From: an uncultured Oscillospiraceae bacterium
Lineage (GTDB): Bacteria > Bacillota_A > Clostridia > Oscillospirales > Oscillospiraceae
Length of the DNA: 6,910 bases
Direction: 5' to 3'
Assembly: GCA_934589325.1 (NCBI GenBank)
Contig: CAKTNU010000098.1
Span: 1 to 6,910, forward strand
The position numbers were made by a program, and so were the translations under genes. Positions 1-5,244 of this stretch are shown one piece after another; position 1 is the first letter of the stretch, and every line of letters begins with the position of its first letter. Below the pieces are notes generated by a model. That model was not told the DNA's origin, did no database searches, and saw only the letters and a program-made list of their open reading frames with translations.

Positions 1-22
1 CACAAGGGCTTTTACCCGTTTA

Positions 23-1651
<1,629 letters not shown>

Positions 1652-1698
1652 TTATAACCTCCATTATGTTCGGGAATTGGAATGTTTAAGCGGGAAAA

Positions 1699-1983
1699 TC
1701 ACTCGATGATGGCCAGAATGTCGCCTTGACGGACGATGGTGTATTCCTCGTCGTCGAGCTTGACCTTGCTGCCGCTGTACTTGCCGACCAGTACGTTCTG
1801 GCCGGGGGTGACGATCATCTCTACCTCGTTGCCATCGACCATTCCGCCGGGGCCGACCTCGACTACTTCATAGACCTCGGGCTTCTCCTGTGCGGACGCA
1901 GTGAGGAAGATACCGGAGGAGGTGCGCTCCTCTGCGGCGTTCTGCCGGAGGACGACTCTGTCTGCCAAGGGTTTGAGCTTCAT
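1699..1983 (-). CDS. groES: Co-chaperonin GroES (Hsp10), complete, 94 aa
   Basis: This is the heptameric lid of the GroEL chamber. The N-terminus MKLKPLADRVVLR is the classic Cpn10 signature. The mobile loop that docks on GroEL lies at about residues 15-35 and contains the hydrophobic GIFLT. A VGPGG turn and the C-terminal GDILAIIE strand follow. The 94-residue length is typical. An in-frame ATG at 2040 would add 19 residues, but that extension falls inside the CIRCE operator and the leader, has no ribosome binding site and does not resemble GroES. The ATG at 1983 has GGAGG eight bases upstream and is clearly the start. It is the first gene of the HrcA-regulated groES-groEL operon. Confidence 0.98.
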   Translation of the reverse strand: MKLKPLADRVVLRQNAAEERTSSGIFLTASAQEKPEVYEVVEVGPGGMVDGNEVEMIVTPGQNVLVGKYSGSKVKLDDEEYTIVRQGDILAIIE

Positions 1984-1991
1984 GATATATA

Positions 1992-1996
1992 CCTCC
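1992..1996 (-). promoter_or_regulatory. Ribosome binding site of groES
   Basis: Read on the minus strand, GGAGG stands 8 bases before the ATG at 1983. It settles the groES start against the longer reading frame that opens at 2040. Confidence 0.9.
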
Positions 1997-2018
1997 AAAT
2001 ATTTTAATACAAAATCCA

Positions 2019-2057
2019 ACATCGTTAGCACTCTAAACATCTGAGTGCTAACGATGT
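2019..2057 (-). promoter_or_regulatory. CIRCE operator (HrcA binding site) of groESL
   Basis: The core TTAGCACTC - 9 bases - GAGTGCTAA at 2025-2051 is a perfect match to the CIRCE consensus. The symmetry continues outward, giving 15-bp perfect arms, ACATCGTTAGCACTC at 2019-2033 and its complement at 2043-2057. By established knowledge, HrcA dimers bind CIRCE and repress chaperonin genes, and GroEL itself helps keep HrcA active, giving a feedback loop. The element sits at or just after the predicted transcription start and lies in the groES leader, so it could also form an mRNA hairpin. hrcA is not in this window. Confidence 0.98.
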
Positions 2058-2059
2058 AT

Positions 2060-2087
2060 ATAATAGCATAAAATTTTTATTTTGCAA
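2060..2087 (-). promoter_or_regulatory. Predicted sigma-A-type promoter of groES-groEL
   Basis: On the minus strand, TTGCAA (2087-2082) serves as -35 and TATTAT (2065-2060) as -10, with a 16-base AT-rich spacer. The -10 matches the consensus at 5 of 6 positions and the -35 at 4 of 6. The start would fall near 2053, inside the CIRCE arm, which is the expected arrangement for HrcA repression. Confidence 0.75.
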
Positions 2088-2089
2088 GC

Positions 2090-2125
2090 CCCCTGACGCA
2101 AAATTTGCGGGGGAATTTATAAATT
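2090..2125. repeat. Two adjacent palindromes upstream of the groESL promoter
   Basis: CGCAAAATTTGCG at 2097-2109 is an odd-length palindrome with 6-bp arms. It is flanked by CCCC (2090-2093) and GGGG (2110-2113), which can extend the stem across a TGA bulge. Immediately after it comes AATTTATAAATT at 2114-2125, a perfect 12-bp palindrome. They lie just upstream of the groESL -35 box. Function is unknown: an extra operator, an UP-like element or a weak hairpin are all possible. The remaining spacer up to 2214 holds only a 5-bp hairpin with a TTT loop at 2147-2159, and I see no gene there. Confidence 0.6.
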
Positions 2126-2214
2126 TTTTGTTACGAGTTTTGCGCGCCGGCTTTGCCGGACTATACCAGACGCCGATATCCGTGCCGCGGCGAGGGATAC
2201 AGCCCATAGACAAA

Positions 2215-2251
2215 GCCCGCCCCGCCATAGCGATAATATGGCGGGGCGGGC
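2215..2251 (-). terminator. Intrinsic terminator-like hairpin after the lipid kinase gene
   Basis: A perfect 15-bp, very GC-rich stem is formed by 2215-2229 and 2237-2251 around a 7-base loop. It begins 20 bases after the stop codon of the lipid kinase gene. In the minus-strand direction the stem is followed by TTTGTCTAT, an interrupted U-tract. The stem is strong enough to end transcription of the methyltransferase-kinase unit before groES. On the plus strand it is followed by GGTTTCTATT, so weak two-way action is possible, although no plus-strand gene reads into it. Confidence 0.8.
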
Positions 2252-2271
2252 GGTTTCTATTGCACAAAAGC

Positions 2272-3213
2272 TTATCCTACGGCATTTTCGGCCTTCAGAC
2301 TTTTATCGAAGAAGTGCATCCCGGCGGGAACGATCAGCCGGGCGGCCTTGGGAACTATGCGCAGCTCGGCCTTCTTTGTGAAGATCGCCTCGCCGTCGAT
2401 GTTGACGACATTGTCCTCGTCAAATTCTATAGTGACGTTGTCGGTGCGCAGATGAGTGACGAAATGCGTCAGCTCGTCCGCACGACCCTTGGCGTATTTG
2501 CCGATAAGCGTTGCGAACTGGAGCAGATTGACCTGCTTGACGACGAAAACGTCCATTATGCCGTCGTCGGGCATAGCGGTCAGGCTGGGGTTGAAGCCGC
2601 CGCCGTAAAAGCGGCCGTTGCAGGCGCAGACCAGCGAATGCTTCGCGTCCGCGATGAAGTCGCCGCTGGTAATGCGCATATGCCGCGATATGCCGCGGAA
2701 CATCTCCACGACCGCAGACACAACGTAACCGGCCGCGCCGCCGATAAGAGGAAGCTTGCTGTAATTATGTACGCTTGTACCGATGCGGGCATCAATGCCG
2801 ACAGAACAGATATTGGCGCTGTAGCGGCCGTTGCAGTGGATGAGATCTATAGGATGCTCAAAGCCGCCGAGCAGCGCGTCAAGGTCGCGGTACAGCTCCT
2901 TCTCGCTGCCGAACATACGGCAGAAGTCGTTGCCGGTGCCGATGGGGAAGGGGGCGACGGCTACATTTTCATGCCCGGCCGCGCCGCTGATACATTCATT
3001 GAAGGTGCCGTCTCCGCCGCAGGCATAGGCGCGGATGTGCTCGCCGCTCTCAGCCTCGGCCTTTATCTTCTCGGTAGCGTCCAGCGGGGCGCGGGTTACG
3101 TATATCTCGTACTCGTCCTCGTGCTGTGCGAATGCTTTCTCGACCTTTGCGCGGACCTCCGGCGTCTTGTCCCGGCCTCCGGCAGTGGGATTGACGATAA
3201 ACAGATGCTTCAT
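2272..3213 (-). CDS. Diacylglycerol kinase family lipid kinase (YegS/BmrU/DgkB type), 313 aa
   Basis: This is a soluble lipid kinase of the DAGK catalytic-domain family, which phosphorylates diacylglycerol or a related lipid with ATP. In Gram-positive bacteria DgkB recycles the diacylglycerol released during lipoteichoic acid synthesis. Visible motifs are the N-terminal strand with NPTAGG at 8-13, the nucleotide-binding GGDGTFNE at 66-73, PIGTGNDFCR at 90-99, GGFNPS at 205-210 with MPDDGIMD at 214-221, and NIDGEA at 271-276, containing the DGE motif expected near the active site. There is no signal peptide or membrane segment. The ATG has GAGGG at 3221-3225, 7 bases upstream. It follows the methyltransferase gene by 24 bases and is the last gene of that unit. 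The exact lipid substrate (diacylglycerol, sphingoid base or other) cannot be told from sequence, so no symbol is given. Confidence 0.93.
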   Translation of the reverse strand: MKHLFIVNPTAGGRDKTPEVRAKVEKAFAQHEDEYEIYVTRAPLDATEKIKAEAESGEHIRAYACGGDGTFNECISGAAGHENVAVAPFPIGTGNDFCRMFGSEKELYRDLDALLGGFEHPIDLIHCNGRYSANICSVGIDARIGTSVHNYSKLPLIGGAAGYVVSAVVEMFRGISRHMRITSGDFIADAKHSLVCACNGRFYGGGFNPSLTAMPDDGIMDVFVVKQVNLLQFATLIGKYAKGRADELTHFVTHLRTDNVTIEFDEDNVVNIDGEAIFTKKAELRIVPKAARLIVPAGMHFFDKSLKAENAVG

Positions 3214-3237
3214 TTCCTGACCCTCGTCCTTTTCTCT

Positions 3238-4356
3238 CTATTTAAAATACATGAACAGATCGCATTTTATCATGCCGTTGTAGAGCTTGCGCTTTTTGTC
3301 GGCCTGCTTTCCGAAGCAGCGCTCAAATTCCGTGTGCGAGGACAGCAGATACAGCTGCCAGTTCCGGCTCGCGAGCCACGCACGGCCAAAGCAGCGGTAC
3401 AGCTCCTCTGCCTGCTGCTTTTCCATGATGCGCTCACCGTATGGGGGATTCGTGACGATAACGCCGCGCTCGGTACTGCGGTCAAACCTTGTCGCATCCG
3501 CGACCTCGAAGCGCACAACATCGTCAACACCGGCGCGCCGCGCATTCTCCCGCGCTATTTCTATCGCCTTAGGGTCAATGTCGGAGCCTACTATATTATA
3601 ATCGCCGTGAAACTCATGGCTTCGTGCCTCGTCGCGTGCCTGAGACCAGACGGAGCGGTCAAAAATACTCCAGCTCATTGCCGTGAAATCGCGGTTCAGC
3701 CCGGGAGCGCGGTTCTTCGCGATGAGCGCGGCTTCAATGGGAATCGTGCCGCTGCCGCAGAACGGGTCACAGAAATCATCCCGGCCGCGATAGCGCGAAA
3801 GCTTGACCATTGCCGCCGCCATCGTCTCCTTGAGCGGAGCGGCATTGTGCGCCGGACGGTAGCCGCGCTTGTGCAGACCGTCGCCCGAGGTGTCGATGCA
3901 GAGGGAGACGACATCCTTCATTATGGAGAACTGCACCTGATACAGAGCGCCCGTCTCCGCAAACCATTCGATGCCGTACACGCGCTTGAGCCGCTCGACT
4001 ATGGCCTTCTTGATTATCTTCTGGCAGTCGGACACGGAGAACAGCTTGGAGTTGAGGCTGTAGCCCTTGACCGGGAACGAGCCGTCACGCGGGATGATAG
4101 TCTCCCACGGTAGAGCCTTGGTGCGCTCAAACAGCTCGTCAAAGCTGAGCGCCGTGAAGCTGCCGACCTCGAGCAGAACACGCTCGCCTATGCGCAGATT
4201 TATATTGGCGCGGGCAAGCTCGGCCCCGCCGCCGGTGAAGTAGACCCTGCCGTTTTCGGCGCGGACGCCGGGAATATCCAAGCGGCGCAGCTCGTCGCTT
4301 ATCGGCCCCTCAAGGCCGAGCAGACAGGGAACACAAAAATTGCAGCTAGTCTCCAT
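3238..4356 (-). CDS. rlmL: THUMP-domain class I SAM-dependent RNA methyltransferase (RlmL/YpsC family, COG0116), 372 aa
   Basis: It is predicted to transfer a methyl group from S-adenosylmethionine to N2 of a guanine in 23S rRNA; the E. coli relative RlmL modifies G2445. The N-terminal part begins VPCLLGLEG (9-17), and a THUMP RNA-binding domain covers about residues 45-155. The sequence LHKRGYR (161-167) links to the Rossmann-type domain. This shows SAM motif I DPFCGSGT (197-204), an acidic loop GSDIDPKA (257-264) and catalytic motif IV NPPYGER (303-309). Older pipelines call this family an N6-adenine DNA methylase, which is misleading. The 372-residue length fits the unfused Gram-positive form; the RlmK half of the fused proteobacterial protein (about 700 aa) is absent. 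The symbol is at family level. The ATG lacks a well-spaced ribosome binding site: AGG is only 2 bases away and GAGG is 16 bases away. The start is nevertheless supported by the conserved beginning. It is first in a unit with the lipid kinase. Confidence 0.93.
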   Translation of the reverse strand: METSCNFCVPCLLGLEGPISDELRRLDIPGVRAENGRVYFTGGGAELARANINLRIGERVLLEVGSFTALSFDELFERTKALPWETIIPRDGSFPVKGYSLNSKLFSVSDCQKIIKKAIVERLKRVYGIEWFAETGALYQVQFSIMKDVVSLCIDTSGDGLHKRGYRPAHNAAPLKETMAAAMVKLSRYRGRDDFCDPFCGSGTIPIEAALIAKNRAPGLNRDFTAMSWSIFDRSVWSQARDEARSHEFHGDYNIVGSDIDPKAIEIARENARRAGVDDVVRFEVADATRFDRSTERGVIVTNPPYGERIMEKQQAEELYRCFGRAWLASRNWQLYLLSSHTEFERCFGKQADKKRKLYNGMIKCDLFMYFK

Positions 4357-4394
4357 AACCTGAATGTTTAATCCTCTTTTCCAAAACTTATCTA

Positions 4395-4423
4395 ATAGTA
4401 CTACAAATCTTTGAAGTTGTAAA
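4395..4423 (-). promoter_or_regulatory. Predicted promoter of the methyltransferase-lipid kinase unit
   Basis: On the minus strand, TTTACA (4423-4418, 5 of 6 to consensus) and TACTAT (4400-4395, 4 of 6) are separated by 17 bases. The predicted start is near 4388, giving a leader of about 30 bases before the ATG at 4356. This is a consensus match only. Confidence 0.5.
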
Positions 4424-4449
4424 CTCCGGTGTTAGTTTTAATATAAAAT

Positions 4450-4465
4450 TTTTTGTTAACAAAAA
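4450..4465. repeat. 16-bp perfect palindrome with GTTAAC core
   Basis: TTTTTGTTAACAAAAA is perfectly self-complementary. It lies about 25 bases upstream of the methyltransferase -35 box and 122 bases upstream of the cstA-operon -35 box. A second GTTAAC occurs at 4624-4629, right at the predicted start of the plus-strand transcript. It looks like an operator for a dimeric regulator but matches no site I can name with confidence. The Rex consensus has a longer spacing between half-sites. Confidence 0.5.
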
Positions 4466-4503
4466 GATCAAATCAGGCGAACGCGGTTTTTGCATTGATT
4501 TGG

Positions 4504-4533
4504 GTGCAAAATAGATAAAGTCTTGTGCAAAAT
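4504..4533 (+). repeat. Exact 9-bp direct repeat with 12-bp spacer, candidate regulator site
   Basis: GTGCAAAAT occurs at 4504-4512 and again at 4525-4533, a 21-base step or two helical turns. This puts both copies on the same DNA face. Paired direct repeats of about 9 bp with a 12-13 bp gap are the known layout of LytTR-type response-regulator sites. Such two-component systems (BtsSR, YpdAB) control pyruvate transporters in E. coli, including the CstA paralogue BtsT. The bases do not match a LytTR consensus I know, so the link rests on geometry and context. A reverse-oriented near copy, TTTTTGCAT, lies at 4487-4495. Confidence 0.5.
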
Positions 4534-4549
4534 GTCAGCGGTCGTGGAA

Positions 4550-4568
4550 TTAGTCAAGCTTTGACTAA
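4550..4568. repeat. Inverted repeat TTAGTCAA-GCT-TTGACTAA, candidate operator
   Basis: Perfect 8-bp arms at 4550-4557 and 4561-4568 are separated by GCT. The element ends 19 bases before the -35 box of the predicted cstA-operon promoter. Its right arm begins with TTGACT, itself similar to a -35 box. Arm length and spacing suit a dimeric winged-helix or helix-turn-helix regulator. As RNA it is not followed by a U-run, so it is not a good terminator. Confidence 0.55.
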
Positions 4569-4587
4569 ATTTTGGCGAAATTACCTA

Positions 4588-4616
4588 TTGAAATTTATGC
4601 AATTTAGCGTTATATT
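4588..4616 (+). promoter_or_regulatory. Predicted sigma-A-type promoter of the unknown gene-cstA operon
   Basis: TTGAAA (4588-4593) and TATATT (4611-4616) each match consensus at 5 of 6 positions and are separated by exactly 17 bases. Transcription would start near 4623 and give a leader of about 60 bases before the ATG at 4684. This is the best promoter match in the intergenic region. Confidence 0.65.
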
Positions 4617-4647
4617 AAGCTCAGTTAACATTTTGTCCATATTTTTT

Positions 4648-4677
4648 AGCGGGCTTATTACGTCCGCTTTGCGGAGG
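4648..4677 (+). promoter_or_regulatory. Ribosome binding site of the 177-aa gene, with a possible masking hairpin
   Basis: GGAGG at 4673-4677 stands 6 bases before ATG 4684 and decides that start. TCCGC (4663-4667) can pair with GCGGA (4671-4675) across a TTT loop, covering half of the ribosome binding site. The same TCCGCT (4663-4668) can instead pair, with one G-U, with AGCGGG (4648-4653), which would free it. The two hairpins are mutually exclusive. The ribosome binding site is well supported; the switch idea is inference. Confidence 0.6.
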
Positions 4678-4683
4678 ATTAAC

Positions 4684-5217
4684 ATGACGGAGCTGCGCAA
4701 AGCCTTTCTCGACACGCTTCGCGATTCCTACAGCGCGTATTACGACATTTATGACGGCGACGCAGACTCGGGTCTGCCGCTGGTGTTCCGCGCATCGTAT
4801 TCCTCGCGCAGTGAAAAATACTGGCTCAGCAAAAATATCAAGATCTGGGCGAATGAGACGAACGAACATGCCTATCTGTTCATGGCGGACAGCTTTGACA
4901 CCGAGACGGTGGACCGCTGCATAGACTATGTCCTTGCCGACGGGCTTCCCCGCGTGAAGCCGCATAAGGAGCATCAGTACACAAACCTTGCGGCAATATT
5001 TGTCTCCGGCAGCTTTGACAAGGCCACAGCAAAGGAGATAGCAAAGCGTTCGTTCAGCAAGAGCTATAAATTCTCTCTGCACGGCTATACGGAGCTGCTT
5101 ACTGCCGCCGTTGAGCTTGACAGCGAGAGCACCCGCACCAATGCCGCCGGCCGTCCGCTGGAGGCGTACTTCAAGAAGTTATTCGCGGCAAATAAGAAGG
5201 GTGCCGCGAGTAAATAA
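4684..5217 (+). CDS. Uncharacterised 177-aa protein, first gene of the cstA operon
   Basis: I do not recognise a named family. The frame is open from 4525, but the ATG at 4684 has a strong GGAGG 6 bases upstream. The extra 53 residues would be read from the AT-rich control region, so the shorter form is chosen. The product looks cytosolic: no signal peptide, no membrane segment, charged ends and a Lys-rich tail. The N-terminal half is rich in aromatics (SYSAYYDIYDG, 15-25). Residues 42-56 (RSEKYWLSKNIKIWA) and 122-134 (RSFSKSYKFSLHG) look like conserved blocks. Two stretches 40 residues apart resemble each other, AYLFMADSFDTET (63-75) and AAIFVSGSFDKAT (103-115), suggesting a duplicated strand-helix unit. 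Codon use resembles the neighbours. cstA starts 27 bases after its TAA with no terminator between, so the two are surely co-transcribed. A role in transporter expression, assembly or sensing is plausible but unproven. Confidence 0.85.
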   Translation: MTELRKAFLDTLRDSYSAYYDIYDGDADSGLPLVFRASYSSRSEKYWLSKNIKIWANETNEHAYLFMADSFDTETVDRCIDYVLADGLPRVKPHKEHQYTNLAAIFVSGSFDKATAKEIAKRSFSKSYKFSLHGYTELLTAAVELDSESTRTNAAGRPLEAYFKKLFAANKKGAASK

Positions 5218-5230
5218 AAAACATCTTTAC

Positions 5231-5236
5231 AAGGAG
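5231..5236 (+). promoter_or_regulatory. Ribosome binding site of cstA, supports a GTG start
   Basis: AAGGAG lies 8 bases before GTG at 5245. The overlapping GTG at 5243 is followed directly by TGA and is useless. No in-frame ATG occurs before residue 57 (5413), inside the first conserved block. GTG 5245 is therefore the start. Confidence 0.85.
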
Positions 5237-5244
5237 TGAAAAGT

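Larger units (their letters stand above)
4357..4683. other. Divergent AT-rich intergenic control region
   Basis: This 327-base stretch separates the minus-strand methyltransferase from the plus-strand cstA operon. It is far more AT-rich than the flanking genes. From left to right it holds the methyltransferase promoter, a 16-bp palindrome (4450-4465), an exact 9-bp direct repeat (4504-4512 and 4525-4533), an 8-bp inverted repeat (4550-4568), a plus-strand promoter (4588-4616) and a leader with a hairpin over the ribosome binding site. I see no small gene in it. Confidence 0.8.

Noticed and set aside
1..22. GGGCTTTTACCC as the terminator of groEL
   Set aside because: Only three contiguous pairs form, and the sequence is cut by the window edge, so no terminator can be claimed from the visible bases.
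1984..2040. 19-residue N-terminal extension of GroES
   Set aside because: It overlaps the CIRCE element and the leader. The canonical Cpn10 N-terminus begins at ATG 1983 with a good ribosome binding site.
2147..2159. Hairpin CCGGC-TTT-GCCGG as a terminator
   Set aside because: The stem is only 5 bp and there is no T-run directly after it on either strand. The 15-bp hairpin at 2215-2251 is the convincing terminator.
2128..4113. 661-codon open frame on the plus strand
   Set aside because: It lies antisense to the lipid kinase and methyltransferase genes and even reads through the terminator hairpin. It has no ribosome binding site and low-complexity, family-less protein content. It is a by-product of GC-rich codon use on the other strand.
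3238..4356. Reading the methyltransferase as a DNA adenine methylase of a restriction or defence system
   Set aside because: The NPPY motif is shared with DNA N6-adenine methylases. The THUMP-type N-terminal part, overall length and VPCLLGLEG start fit the COG0116 rRNA guanine methyltransferases, and no restriction gene is nearby.
4525..4683. N-terminal extension of the 177-aa protein to 230 aa
   Set aside because: The extension is encoded by the AT-rich control region and overlaps the predicted promoter and operators. It starts without a ribosome binding site, while ATG 4684 has an ideal one.
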